Positions 7,849 through 17,251 are shown, numbered from the stretch's first letter. The stretch: 64,000 nucleotides of DNA from CAZBAF01 sp964490245 (GCA_964490245.1 CAZBAF010000002.1:1-64000), one strand, 5' to 3'. The notes: a model not told the origin generated them from the letters alone. A program made the numbers and translations.

Positions 7849-7969
7849 ATTTAATGGCAGCAACCCAGCCCTGTGGCCGTATTATTGTCCTGTTTTACTT
7901 AACGTAACCCGTCCACGTTCTAGTTCGTGCATCACGGCAGAACATATAAACCCCTAAAGGTCCTTTATT

Positions 7970-8608
7970 CTAATTGATGACGATGGTTTTTATGAATGCC
8001 GGGAGAGAACTTTCAATCTTTTGGACGGTCCATTCTTTATCGCCTTCACAAACGGTGTCGCCGCAAAGCGCCGGCAGGGATAGCTGATATACCTGGTTAT
8101 TCTTTAACACCAGTACCCTGTACTGCCCGTCACCGCCGTCACCGGTCACATAGGTGGCGGTAGGATGGACGCCTTCAACTTTTGATTCGCTGTTTTTTAC
8201 GAGGTTTGAGTCCCGTACGATACTTGGATTCCCGCTGTTGTCCATGTCAATTGTCTGCCATGCCTGGGCAGAGGTTGAATACCGCACCCAAACCGGCGCA
8301 CCGTATCCCACAGGAATATTCTCGTCTGCAGCAAACTTCTCAACCTCAACCCCTTGCTGCCATCCCGCCGGAACCGCAAACTCAACACCTTCGGCGGATT
8401 TTTCTTCCCAGCCGGCAGGTATCTCCGGCTTGAATGCATTACCAGCCTGCTGTTTGTTTTGGCTAACGTTCGTCTGAGTTGCCTGGTTATTGCTGGAATC
8501 TGATTTCTGTCTGTCCCACACCAGCCAACCGACCGCAGCGACCAGCCCCAACAGCACAATCACGACCAGCAGCTCTACGGTGCTGAAGCCTTTTTGATGT
8601 TTACGTAT
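7970..8608 (-). CDS. Type IV pilin-like (prepilin) protein
   Basis: The first standard start (GTG, 8563) lies inside the hydrophobic helix. In the same frame upstream the sequence reads R-K-H-Q-K-G-F-S-T-V-E-L-L-V-V-I-V, a textbook prepilin peptidase site (K-G|F-S-T-V-E, Glu at +5) leading into a 20-residue helix. The only plausible initiator before it is ATA at 8608, with AAGGTGG just upstream; an in-frame stop lies shortly before. From there the product is about 212 residues. After the helix come a Q/N-rich linker and a globular domain with a CGDTVC pair near the end. It is likely exported and assembled in or attached to a pilus-like structure. No assembly genes are nearby. Confidence 0.6.
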   Translation of the reverse strand: MRKHQKGFSTVELLVVIVLLGLVAAVGWLVWDRQKSDSSNNQATQTNVSQNKQQAGNAFKPEIPAGWEEKSAEGVEFAVPAGWQQGVEVEKFAADENIPVGYGAPVWVRYSTSAQAWQTIDMDNSGNPSIVRDSNLVKNSESKVEGVHPTATYVTGDGGDGQYRVLVLKNNQVYQLSLPALCGDTVCEGDKEWTVQKIESSLPAFIKTIVIN

Positions 8609-8626
8609 ATACCCACCTTAATTATA

Positions 8627-10264
8627 TTATGTTCGCGGCAAGTGATCATACAGGTGCGCCATGGTATATTCGCTGCGCAGCAGCGGCTTAAGACCCTCCA
8701 GATCAACACCGGTCTTAACGCCCGGGTTGAGCGTACCATGCGGGTCAAAAATGGCCTTTACCTGGCAAAACAGATCATACACTTCCTGGCCGTATACATA
8801 CGGCAGATATGGTGCGCGCAGCCGCCCGTCGCCGTGCTCGGCAGTGGTCGAACCGCCTAAATCAATCACCAGTTTGTAATAATCGTTCATAAGCTTAAAG
8901 ATCTTCTGCCGGTCGCCCAGCTGACCCAGATCAAGCATCGGCTGCATGTGCAGGTTGCCGTTACCGGCGTGACCCCACAATGCCACCTGCAGATGATGCT
9001 TTTCGAACAAGGTATAAATACTCTCGACATACTCGCCAAATTTGGCTGTGGGCACAATGCCGTCCTCTACAATCGGCAGCGCCCGAATACCGCCCTCGTG
9101 ATAGGCGGTGATTGCAGCTGCCGACTGACGAAGCTTCCAGATCTGCTCTTGCTGCTCGGGGCTGGACTCCAGACGACAGTCCGAGTTATAGCGTTCGAGG
9201 ATTTTCTTTGCCTTTTTGACCATGCGCTTTTGCACCCGCGCGTTGGCGTCATCAAACTCGATTAGTAGCATGAGTTTGCGGAAGGGCTTTTCGATCAGCC
9301 CCTTGAGCTGGTTGGGGTTGGTTTTGTCGATAAAGTTAAGCAGATTAATATCAATCATCTCTAGTGCGCTGGGCAGCGCCGGCAGCTCGCGTATCTCTTG
9401 GATGGCTTTGGCAGCCTCTTCGATATCATCAAACGGCGCCAGGATAAGCGAGGTGTGCGGGTTAAAGCTTTCGGTCTCGACAATCGCCTCAGTCACAATC
9501 CCCAGCGTACCCTGCGAGCCCACAAACAGCGGCGTCAGGTCAAACGAGCCGTCCTTGCGCTTGATATCAATCAGATTATAACCGGCTGCATTCATGCGAA
9601 TATCTTTGCGCGTCTGCTCGATCAATGACTTGTTTTCTTCGATTAGGGTATCCAGGGCACGGTACACTTCGCCCTCGAACGTATTCAGCCCCATCTTCTT
9701 GCCCAGTTCGCGCTTGCCGATGCGGCGCGACTCGATTACCTCGCCGTTAGCCAGCACTACCCTCAGTGAGCGGACATAATCTCTCATCGAACCATATTTA
9801 ATACTTTTTTCACCGCCGGCATTATTGCCGATAGCACCGCCAACCGTGCTGTATTCAAGCGAGGCCGGAAACGGCGGCAAAAAGCGGCCATGCGTATGCA
9901 GCGTCTGTTGCAGCTTGCCAAAGTTAAGCCCCGGCTGCAGAGCCACGCTGCCGCTCTTGGGGTCGAGTTCGAGCACCTTGTTCATGTGGGCCGGAAACAC
10001 CATCATTACACCGCTGCCCAGCGCAGCACCAGACCGGTCCGTGCCCGACCCGCGCGCAGTAACAGGAATCACACGGCCGCGCTCGGCCAGCTGCCAGGTA
10101 AAGCGTGCTGTTTTGCGCACATCGTTTTCGTTGCGCGGATATACAACAATAGCCGGCGTAAGCGTAAATATGCTCGTATCCGTCGCAAAATAGCGACGTG
10201 CATCCGCGCTGGTTATGACTTCGCCGACAAGGTGTTCCTGCAGATAATGTGCAACTTTACTCAT
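8627..10264 (-). CDS. FAD-linked oxidase, glycolate/D-lactate dehydrogenase type
   Basis: 545 residues from ATG 10264. A longer frame to 10381 exists, but an extended -10 promoter (TGCTATGAT, about 10319-10327) lies within it and the extra residues look non-native. The N-terminal FAD_binding_4 domain shows VTARGSGTDRSG and TVGGAIGNNAGGEKSIKYG; the C-terminal GlcD/LDH domain shows WGHAGNGNLHMQP and the final STTAEHGDGRLRAPYL. These are PCMH-type flavoenzymes oxidising 2-hydroxyacids. No iron-sulfur partner gene is nearby. It sits inside the interval bounded by the 62-bp repeats. Confidence 0.85.
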   Translation of the reverse strand: MSKVAHYLQEHLVGEVITSADARRYFATDTSIFTLTPAIVVYPRNENDVRKTARFTWQLAERGRVIPVTARGSGTDRSGAALGSGVMMVFPAHMNKVLELDPKSGSVALQPGLNFGKLQQTLHTHGRFLPPFPASLEYSTVGGAIGNNAGGEKSIKYGSMRDYVRSLRVVLANGEVIESRRIGKRELGKKMGLNTFEGEVYRALDTLIEENKSLIEQTRKDIRMNAAGYNLIDIKRKDGSFDLTPLFVGSQGTLGIVTEAIVETESFNPHTSLILAPFDDIEEAAKAIQEIRELPALPSALEMIDINLLNFIDKTNPNQLKGLIEKPFRKLMLLIEFDDANARVQKRMVKKAKKILERYNSDCRLESSPEQQEQIWKLRQSAAAITAYHEGGIRALPIVEDGIVPTAKFGEYVESIYTLFEKHHLQVALWGHAGNGNLHMQPMLDLGQLGDRQKIFKLMNDYYKLVIDLGGSTTAEHGDGRLRAPYLPYVYGQEVYDLFCQVKAIFDPHGTLNPGVKTGVDLEGLKPLLRSEYTMAHLYDHLPRT

Positions 10265-10421
10265 CTGAATATGCGTCTTCCTGGTAGAGTCTGCTCGTTT
10301 TAGCTGGTTTCTGGTAGCATCATAGCATAAACACTCGCAAATGTGGCCATCAAAAGAAAACAAAAAGTCCGCAATAGACATTTGCCAAAACGAGCAACAC
10401 AGAGTACAATGACCTCTGTTC

Positions 10422-10509
10422 GCGGATGTGGCGGAATTGGTAGACGCGCTAGCTTCAGGAGCTAGTGAGCATTACGCTCGTGGAGGTTCAAGTCCTCTCA
10501 TCCGCACCA
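10422..10509 (+). tRNA. tRNA-Leu (CAG)
   Basis: Acceptor GCGGATG pairs with CATCCGC. Anticodon stem CTAGC/GCTAG encloses TTCAGGA, anticodon CAG. A long variable arm is present and CCA is encoded. A TACAAT box at 10405-10410 is the likely promoter. Confidence 0.95.
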
Positions 10510-10546
10510 GATAAAAACACCAAGCCGAAAGGTTTGGTGTTTTTAT
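10485..10546 (+). repeat. 62-bp direct repeat, copy 2: 3' end of tRNA-Leu(CAG) and terminator
   Basis: Same 62 bases as 7787-7848, here as part of the intact tRNA. Bases 10510-10546 form the hairpin terminator (AAAAACACCAA and TTGGTGTTTTT arms). The following 240 bases to 10788 hold no gene that I can support. Confidence 0.85.
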
Positions 10547-10788
10547 CTAGTTCACCACGTATGAACCTTAGCGCTCTACAAGCTGATAAGTCTGTACAGC
10601 TTCATTACACTAAACAAGCTGAGCAGATTTTTGAGGTTTTTATCTTTTTAGCGCTGTGCTATTGTTCTTATTATACATCTTAGCACACTTCATTGATTTT
10701 GTCAAGTACTTTTTACGTATACCCCTGTAAACTGACTCATTAAGCAGCTCATTTAGAGGGCATTGTGCCAAGATTTAATTAAGACAGG

Positions 10789-12567
10789 CTAGTCAACAAC
10801 AGCGCGGTCGGTGCGGACCATCCACTGCTCGACCTTGTTAAAGCGGTCAGTCGGGCTATTGATGCTTTTTAGATCAAGGTTATAGACCTTTGTATAGGTA
10901 GTGTAGGTAAAGCGTGGCCGGTACAGGGCAATGGCCGGCGCATCGGCTTTCCATGTCTCTAAGAATGGTAGATACTTGGCAGCACGCAGTTCGGGATCTA
11001 TGCGCGTGCGCCCGGCCTCGAGTGCCTCGTCGATATCGGTGGAATTGTAATCAGAGAAGTTCAGCCGCCGCTGCGAACGCACATCAGCCTGCGAGCTGTG
11101 CCAATACGCAAACTGATCGGGGTCAAGCCCCATAAGGATGCCGTACATCAAAAGATCGTAACTTCTTTCGTCAATAACAGTCTGCAGGTCCCTTTGCGCC
11201 ATAGAATTGACCGAAAGATTAACCCCGATTGACCGCCACTGCCGCTGCAGCTGCTTGGCTACGGCAGCGTACTCGGCAGAGTTGAGCGTGTAGAGGGTAA
11301 GACTGAGCGGCTCGCCGTCTTTTTGCCGCATGCCGCTGTCCTGATCCACGTGCCAACCGGCCTCGTCGAGCAGGGCGGCGGCTGCATCGATGTCGAGACC
11401 CTGCTGAAGTACGTTCTCGTTATAGCCAAGATGTTCGGGCAAGAGCGGCCCGCCAACCGGTATGGCCGGCTGGCTGATCTGGCGCAGCAGGTCGCCGCGA
11501 TTAGTGGCCATAGTCAGCGCCCGCCTGACCTTGCTATCCTGCAGCGCCGGTTGCGTGGTTCTGAAAAATACCATGACACTGCCGGTCAGCGGCACGCGCA
11601 GCTCCTCTGCCTGTTCGCCGTGAAGCGGCATTGACTGCACGCCTACCACGGCGTTAAGCTCGCCGCTTTCGAAACTTTTAATAAGCTTGGGCTCTTCCAA
11701 AAACGCCCGGATAATAAACTCGGACAGCTTTGGGCGACCCTTGTGATACTGGTCATAGGCGCTGAGGGCAATTCTTTGCTCGCGCTCTTGCGGTGTGTCA
11801 CCCACCACTTCTACACCACCCCAGCGGAAGGGCCCCGTCCCCACCGGCTCGATGGTGTTAAACAACGAGCCGCGCAAATCGGCCGCCGGCACATCCTTAA
11901 GCAGGTGCTTGGGTATGATCCCGCTTGTCAGCGAGTGCGGAAACGACGCCAGCACGTTGGGCAGCGTGAACTCAACCGTATATTCATCGGGCGATGCCAC
12001 CTTAATGCCCTGCCAGCTGGCAAAAAACGGCGAACGGGCGTCGGGATTCTGGATGGTCTTAAAGGTAAAAACCACGTCCTCGGCGGTAAGCGGCCGGCCG
12101 TCGTGCCAGCGGATGTCTTGTTTGAGGTTGACGGTGTAGATCTTGCCCGTCTCGTCCACCGACCACTTCTCTGCCAGCTCGGGGGTCAGGTGATTGTCGG
12201 CATCATAGCTGAGCAGTCCAGAGAACAGCAGGCGCGACACGCTGGCATCGACATCACTGGAGGCAAAAATCGGGTTGGCGTTGGTGTAGGTGCCGACAAT
12301 GCCCTCGCTGTAGACACCGCCCGCAATGGGTACGAGCTTAAGATAATAATCGCCCAGCGCCCGTGTCTGCACCACCAGCGCGCCGATCAACGCCACGATA
12401 AGCAATATCCACGCCAGCAAAAAACGCCTGACTTCATACAATCTGCCCAGCCGTCTAAAAAAATGCTTGTCCAGACTCTCTTCGGTATGTGAGCCGATGT
12501 CTTCAATCTGCCGCTGACGGCGGCGGACTGTACGGCGCCAGCGCAGTTTTGTCGTCCGGTCAATCAT
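10789..12567 (-). CDS. ABC transporter substrate-binding protein, peptide type (SBP family 5)
   Basis: 592 residues. A basic N-terminus and one membrane helix (FLLAWILLIVALIGALVVQT, about 48-67) replace the usual lipoprotein signal. The SBP_bac_5 domain follows, with LFSGLLSYDADNHLTPELAEKWSVDE and DIRWHDGRPLTAEDVVFTFKTI, and later ALTMATNRGDLL. It probably binds oligopeptides outside the cell, anchored by the helix. No permease or ATPase genes are adjacent. It lies 34 bases downstream of secG. Confidence 0.85.
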   Translation of the reverse strand: MIDRTTKLRWRRTVRRRQRQIEDIGSHTEESLDKHFFRRLGRLYEVRRFLLAWILLIVALIGALVVQTRALGDYYLKLVPIAGGVYSEGIVGTYTNANPIFASSDVDASVSRLLFSGLLSYDADNHLTPELAEKWSVDETGKIYTVNLKQDIRWHDGRPLTAEDVVFTFKTIQNPDARSPFFASWQGIKVASPDEYTVEFTLPNVLASFPHSLTSGIIPKHLLKDVPAADLRGSLFNTIEPVGTGPFRWGGVEVVGDTPQEREQRIALSAYDQYHKGRPKLSEFIIRAFLEEPKLIKSFESGELNAVVGVQSMPLHGEQAEELRVPLTGSVMVFFRTTQPALQDSKVRRALTMATNRGDLLRQISQPAIPVGGPLLPEHLGYNENVLQQGLDIDAAAALLDEAGWHVDQDSGMRQKDGEPLSLTLYTLNSAEYAAVAKQLQRQWRSIGVNLSVNSMAQRDLQTVIDERSYDLLMYGILMGLDPDQFAYWHSSQADVRSQRRLNFSDYNSTDIDEALEAGRTRIDPELRAAKYLPFLETWKADAPAIALYRPRFTYTTYTKVYNLDLKSINSPTDRFNKVEQWMVRTDRAVVD

Positions 12568-12601
12568 ACTGGGAGATACTCACCCTTATCATTTGTGTTG
12601 T

Positions 12602-12817
12602 TTAGAGCCAGATAATGTTTGCCATCAACGACAGTGAAAAAACGATCACTAGAAAAATCGTTATGTTGTGCAGGGACTTTTCGGAGCCGCGGCGAACCGT
12701 ATTAACCTCTCCGCCGCCGCCAAGACCGGCACCCAGACTGGCGCCCCTTGTTTGCATCAGGATTAAGATTATCAATAACGCACCGGACACCAATGTAATA
12801 TAGTTTGCTATTGTCAT
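12602..12817 (-). CDS. secG: Preprotein translocase subunit SecG
   Basis: 71 residues with two membrane helices and the family motif ILMQTRGASLGAGLGGGGEVNTVRRGSEKSLHNIT between them. It assists SecYE protein export. AGAGGAAG precedes the ATG. The start overlaps the upstream gene by four bases (ATGA), which indicates translational coupling. Confidence 0.9.
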   Translation of the reverse strand: MTIANYITLVSGALLIILILMQTRGASLGAGLGGGGEVNTVRRGSEKSLHNITIFLVIVFSLSLMANIIWL

Positions 12818-13176
12818 ACTTCCTCTACTATGGCCGTAACCAGATAATTTACCAGACCTATTATAACACCAGCCAGCATGGCGGCGCCAAAACTTCTTAC
12901 TTCCAGCGAGCTGTACAGCGCACTGGCAAGCATAACCATCAGGCCGTTGACCACAATCATAAACAAGCCCAGGCTGAACAAAATTGCCGGCAGGCTCAGC
13001 AGCACCACCAACGGCTTTATGAGCGTGTTCACAATGGCCAGCACCAGACCTGCGATGATAACAATGCCGGCCTCGCCCCCATAATCAATGCTGCCCCTTA
13101 AAAAACCGGCGGCAATCCACAGTCCGAGGCTGCAGACAAACCATCTCAGCAAGAAACGTCTGAACGGACTTCTCAT
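12814..13176 (-). CDS. Phage-holin-4-like membrane protein
   Basis: 120 residues with four membrane helices. GIVIIAGLVLAIVNTLIKPLVVLLSLPAILFSLGLFMIVVNGLMVMLASAL matches the small four-helix family annotated as phage holin 4_2, common in non-phage bacterial genomes. The function is unknown and a lytic role is not implied. It overlaps secG by four bases. Confidence 0.75.
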   Translation of the reverse strand: MRSPFRRFLLRWFVCSLGLWIAAGFLRGSIDYGGEAGIVIIAGLVLAIVNTLIKPLVVLLSLPAILFSLGLFMIVVNGLMVMLASALYSSLEVRSFGAAMLAGVIIGLVNYLVTAIVEEV

Positions 13177-13194
13177 ACGGCATTTAATTGTAGG

Positions 13195-14418
13195 CTACAA
13201 CAGGGTTCGGGGCAAGTTATCACTCAGTATTTGGGCGCCGTCGGCCGTAATAAGAATATCGTCCTCAATGCGCACCCCGATGTCCTCTTCCGGGATGTAG
13301 ATGCCGGGTTCGACAGTCAGCACCATGCCGACAGACAGCGGCATATCATAATCGGCGGCATCATGAGTATCCAATCCCAAGAAGTGCGAGGCCAGATGGG
13401 GGTAGTATTTCTTAAGTTTTTGTTTGTCGCCTGCGTCATCAAGCAGCTTAAGGCGCTTGAGCTCCTGGGCCATAATATGATCGACCTGCTTTTCGTATTC
13501 GCGCATTTTGACGCCTGGTTTGAGCAGCGCAATTGCGGCTGTATGAACCCTTAGTACCGCCTCGTAGACGGCCCGCTGCCGCCTGGTCGGAGGGCTTAAT
13601 ACATAGGTGCGGGTAATATCGGCACTGTAGTTGTGCAGCTCGGCGCCCGCATCTATCAGTACAAACTCGTCGGCGGCCAGCGGCTGATCATTATTGATGT
13701 AATGAATCGTGGCTGCCCGGCGGCCGCCCGCAATAATCGGCTGATAAGCATGCCCTGCGGCCCCGCGGCGTATGAACTCGCGAGTAATATCAGCCATCAG
13801 TTCGCGCTCGGTGCGGTACGACGAGAGTTTGCGCTGGATTTTGGCGAGTGTATCAGCGGTGATTTTTATCGCACCGTTAAGCGCCTTTAGCTCCTCTGCC
13901 TGCTTGACCTGGCGCTGTCGGGCCAGGTTTTTGCGTATATCGACTATCTCCAGCTTGCGGTGCTTGCCCAGCGCTTCAAGCAGCGCTGCCCGGGCCGGGT
14001 TGGCATAGAAGCCAAAATGCTCATAGTATGCCTCGGCCGGGGCAATGGTGTGAACTTTTTTGTATTTTTTGAGCAGTTTATCCAGCCGCAGCCAGCCGTC
14101 ATGGAACTCTTCGATCTCTTTAATGCCCGAACGGGCCTTGAGTTGCCGCTTGTCGACTGCCCCATCCCACTGGTCGCGGTGTTCGGCGCGGCGCGGCTCG
14201 ATCAGAAACGTGCTTGTGCCGTTTATAACCAGCACGTAATCCGGCTCTTCCAGTCCCGTCAAATACCAAAAATTGCTGTCTTGCCTAAACGGAAAAGTAG
14301 TATCAGCGCTGCGCTGCAGCAGGCCATGCGCCGCCAGCACAATCAGCTGGGAGTCGAGCGTTTGCTGAAGACGTTCACGGTTCGCGGCAAAAAAATCAGA
14401 CGTAAATGGATCTGTCAT
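13195..14418 (-). CDS. pepP: Xaa-Pro aminopeptidase (M24B)
   Basis: 407 residues. An N-terminal aminopeptidase-P domain precedes the pita-bread M24 domain. Metal ligands are visible: Asp residues in DAGAELHNYSADITRTY, His in SHFLGLDTHD, and Glu in VEPGIYIP and VRIEDDILI. It removes N-terminal residues before proline from peptides in the cytoplasm. It sits between uvrC (15-base gap) and the holin-like/secG pair on the same strand. Confidence 0.9.
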   Translation of the reverse strand: MTDPFTSDFFAANRERLQQTLDSQLIVLAAHGLLQRSADTTFPFRQDSNFWYLTGLEEPDYVLVINGTSTFLIEPRRAEHRDQWDGAVDKRQLKARSGIKEIEEFHDGWLRLDKLLKKYKKVHTIAPAEAYYEHFGFYANPARAALLEALGKHRKLEIVDIRKNLARQRQVKQAEELKALNGAIKITADTLAKIQRKLSSYRTERELMADITREFIRRGAAGHAYQPIIAGGRRAATIHYINNDQPLAADEFVLIDAGAELHNYSADITRTYVLSPPTRRQRAVYEAVLRVHTAAIALLKPGVKMREYEKQVDHIMAQELKRLKLLDDAGDKQKLKKYYPHLASHFLGLDTHDAADYDMPLSVGMVLTVEPGIYIPEEDIGVRIEDDILITADGAQILSDNLPRTLL

Positions 14419-14432
14419 AAAAGATGTCCGGA

Positions 14433-15938
14433 TTATAACCCACCTTTGCGGTTTGCGCGAAGGTACTGCCGCAGGATAGCCGCCTTCTTTTCGCCAATTG
14501 CATGGATAAGCTCGTCCTTACGCGCCTGTTCAATGCCGCGGTAGCTGCCAAAGATCTTTAACAGCTTGCGGCGGGTGACCGGGCCAATTGACGGTATTTC
14601 GTCCAGCAGACTGCTGGTCTGACGCTTTGTTTTAAGCGTGCTGTGATAACTAACCGCAAACCTATGCGACTCGTCCCGAATACGCTGCAGCAGTTTGACG
14701 ATGTGGCTGGCTTGGGGCAGCCGGACTGAGAAATAATGATCTTCTTCTAAAACAGTGCCGCTGAGTGCCGTCAGTTTATTGCGATTTAGTTGCAAATAAG
14801 GCCAGTCTTTTTTGATAATTATCTCTTCAAATTGCTTGGCAAGGCCTATGGCCGGCCGCTGAATGTTTTTTTGCGACAAAATCTTAATTGCGCTGCCCAG
14901 TTGCCCTTTGCCACCGTCTATTAAGAAAAGATCCGGCAGCGGCCAGGCTTTGGCGTTTTTTTCGCTTAAACGCCGGGTCAGCACCTCTGCCATATGGGCA
15001 AAATCATCGTTGCCCGGCAGACGCATTTTAAACTTGCGGTAGGCACCCTTGTCCGACACGCCGTTACTGAACACCACCATACTAGCCACCGTGTCGACAC
15101 CGGACATGTGCGATATGTCATAGCCTTCGATACGCCGCGGTATTTTATCCAAGCCCAATAGTTCGGCTAGATCATTCAGCGCGTGGTCGCGACTCAGATC
15201 CATGGCCTCTTTATCGCTAAAGATTACCTGCTTATTGAGATTTTTAAGCGAGAACAGTTCGTTGCGTAGGGTAGCGGCCAGTTCAAAATCCTGCTGCCTG
15301 GCGGCAGCTTGCATCTCGCGCTCCAACTGATTAATAAGCTGTGTGCGCTCGCCGCGCAGGTACATGATTAATTTCTTTAGCTGCTCTTTATACGCCTTGC
15401 TGTCGAGCTGACCTGTCTCTGGCCCAGGACACAGGCCCAGATGATACTGCAGACATGCCCGCTTGGGCAGAATGGTGTGGGTGGAATACGGGAAGATTTT
15501 TCGCAGATACTTGAGTGCACGCTTTACACTAAAACCAGCCAGATAGGGTCCCAGATACAGCGCGCCGTCATCCAGCGGCCGGCGTGTATAGGTAACGCTC
15601 GGATAAACGCTTTTCATGTCAATCCGGACGTACAGATTGGATTTATCATCGCGCAGCAAAATGTTAAAGCGCGGCATGTAGCGCCTGATCATTTCCGCTT
15701 CCAAAAATAGCGCGTCTATTTCGGATTCGGTCTCTATCCAGTCAACGTCGGCTATTTCGCTGACCAGCACCTCTGTTTTTGGGTCACGGTTGCGGCTGGC
15801 CTGAAAATACTGCCGAACCCGGTTGCGCAGCACCGCCGCCTTGCCCACATAGATAATCTCCCCGGCGGCATTTTTATGAAAATACACTCCGGGACTTTTG
15901 GGCAATTCAGACAGTTTTTGGCGCACACTTTCGGTCAT
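14433..15938 (-). CDS. uvrC: Excinuclease ABC subunit C
   Basis: 501 residues, about 100 shorter than typical UvrC. An N-terminal GIY-YIG nuclease (GVYFHKNAAGEIIYVGKA) is followed by a UVR motif (about 205-240), the RNase H-like endonuclease domain (RIEGYDISHMSG, LFLIDGGKGQLG), and a C-terminal HhH pair (LLDEIPSIGPVTRRKLLKIFGS). It makes both incisions in nucleotide excision repair with UvrA (also in this window) and UvrB (not seen). A TAATAC box ends six bases before the ATG. Confidence 0.95.
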   Translation of the reverse strand: MTESVRQKLSELPKSPGVYFHKNAAGEIIYVGKAAVLRNRVRQYFQASRNRDPKTEVLVSEIADVDWIETESEIDALFLEAEMIRRYMPRFNILLRDDKSNLYVRIDMKSVYPSVTYTRRPLDDGALYLGPYLAGFSVKRALKYLRKIFPYSTHTILPKRACLQYHLGLCPGPETGQLDSKAYKEQLKKLIMYLRGERTQLINQLEREMQAAARQQDFELAATLRNELFSLKNLNKQVIFSDKEAMDLSRDHALNDLAELLGLDKIPRRIEGYDISHMSGVDTVASMVVFSNGVSDKGAYRKFKMRLPGNDDFAHMAEVLTRRLSEKNAKAWPLPDLFLIDGGKGQLGSAIKILSQKNIQRPAIGLAKQFEEIIIKKDWPYLQLNRNKLTALSGTVLEEDHYFSVRLPQASHIVKLLQRIRDESHRFAVSYHSTLKTKRQTSSLLDEIPSIGPVTRRKLLKIFGSYRGIEQARKDELIHAIGEKKAAILRQYLRANRKGGL

Positions 15939-16011
15939 ACGTACGTATTATCTCAAGAGTGCCAGTGTCTCTACAAGCCGAGGTAGTCTGCAAGGGGTGT
16001 TTCTTGAATGA

Positions 16012-16155
16012 AATTTACTTCTGCACCAGGGCTTCGGTGTGCCCGCCTTTGAAGAAGTATCTTTTGACCTTACCGATCCCTCAGACCAGGCCGAAATAAT
16101 CAACTTGATACAGCAAAATTGCGATTACGTGGCCGGCAGAGGCTCTAACTTCTAG
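16012..16155 (+). pseudogene. Coding-like 3' fragment without a start
   Basis: An open stretch of 47 codons ending in TAG. It encodes a plausible C-terminus including FGVPAFEEVSFDLTDPSDQA and ending AGRGSNF. A TGA precedes it in frame and there is no start codon; an ATG just upstream is in another frame, suggesting a frameshift. The parent family is not recognised. Confidence 0.3.
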
Positions 16156-16168
16156 ATTACAACACTGT

Positions 16169-17026
16169 TTAAGCGGACATGGGTTTTACGGCCTTAGTGC
16201 ACGGCTCGCACACGACGTGCAGTTTGCGGCGGATGTTGGTTGAGTTGATCTGATTGCTGGTTTTAGCGCCGCAGTTCTCGCATTCGGCAATATCTTTTGC
16301 CTTATCTGAAAAGCCCATTTGCATGCGGTTATCGAATACGAACAACTTGCCTTCCCAGTAGCCGTCATCACCGTATTTTTCGCCGTATTTTACGATACCG
16401 CCGTCAAGCTGATACACCTCTTTGTAGCCGCGGTGTCGCATCAGTACGCTCAGGATTTCGCAGCGGATTCCGCCCGTGCAGTAGGTCACAATCGGCCGGT
16501 CTTTATATTTACTGATCTCGCCCTCTTCAATATCTTTTATAAAATCACGACTGGTGGCAACATTGGGAACAATGGTGTTTTTAAAACGACCGATTTGCGC
16601 CTCGTACATATTGCGGCCGTCATAAAAAATAACTTCGTCACCGCGCTCCTGCATGAGCCTGTGCAATGCGGCCGGTTTTAGGTGTCTGCCACCGCCCACC
16701 AGACCGCTTTCGTTGACAACCAGCTCGTCAGCCGCATCAAATGCCACGATTTCCGGCTTAACCTTTACGCGCAGTTTTGGAAAATGCTCCGTGCCGCCGT
16801 CGCTCCATTTGTAGGTAATGCCCTTAAATTTTGGGTGCAGGTTCATTTGCTTGACATAACTTTTCAGCGCTTTCATGTCGCCGCCAAGCGTGCCGTTAAT
16901 ACCATGCGGGCTGATTAAAATACGTCCCTTCAAACCCAGTGCCTCGCACAATGTGCGCTGCCAGAACATAACCGTTTCAGGATCGGCTACCGGCACAAAC
17001 TTATAGTAGAGGATAATTTTTTCCAT
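16169..17026 (-). CDS. trhO: tRNA uridine(34) hydroxylase TrhO (YceA rhodanese type)
   Basis: 285 residues from ATG 17026. An N-terminal acylphosphatase-like domain (ILYYKFVPVADPETVMFWQ) is followed by a rhodanese domain with active-site Cys in VTYCTGGIRCE. A C-terminal zinc-like cluster (CENCGAKTS, CEPC) is present. TrhO makes 5-hydroxyuridine at the wobble position of tRNA. This window also carries mnmA and a cysteine desulfurase acting on the same base. Confidence 0.9.
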   Translation of the reverse strand: MEKIILYYKFVPVADPETVMFWQRTLCEALGLKGRILISPHGINGTLGGDMKALKSYVKQMNLHPKFKGITYKWSDGGTEHFPKLRVKVKPEIVAFDAADELVVNESGLVGGGRHLKPAALHRLMQERGDEVIFYDGRNMYEAQIGRFKNTIVPNVATSRDFIKDIEEGEISKYKDRPIVTYCTGGIRCEILSVLMRHRGYKEVYQLDGGIVKYGEKYGDDGYWEGKLFVFDNRMQMGFSDKAKDIAECENCGAKTSNQINSTNIRRKLHVVCEPCTKAVKPMSA

Positions 17027-17038
17027 CAACCTTACATT

Positions 17039-17233
17039 TTACAATTTAATAACGCACTTGTCATCCAAAAGCTTTTTGCCTATACTGAACTCTAGCTTTT
17101 TATTACTAATTGAGGCGGCAAAAAACCTGGCCAGTCGGGGAAAGTCATGACTGGTACCCACACCAAAACCAACAAACAGCCTGAGCCCATCAGGCATACA
17201 TAGATCAACTATTAATTTATAACGCACGGCCAC
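17039..17233 (-). CDS. Possible small hypothetical protein
   Basis: 64 codons from GTG 17233, ending 12 bases before trhO on the same strand. The composition is protein-like (LIVDLCMPDGLRLFVGFGVG) but no family, ribosome site or promoter supports it. It may be chance or a remnant. Confidence 0.2.
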   Translation of the reverse strand: MAVRYKLIVDLCMPDGLRLFVGFGVGTSHDFPRLARFFAASISNKKLEFSIGKKLLDDKCVIKL

Positions 17234-17251
17234 CAGGGAGGAGCCGTTGCC

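Noticed and set aside
7516..7863. 115-residue minus-strand frame
   Set aside because: It is antisense to tRNA-Leu(GAG) and to the 62-bp repeat; shadow of RNA genes.
12814..13176. Phage holin from a lysis cassette
   Set aside because: The family name is historical; the gene overlaps secG in a housekeeping run with no endolysin.
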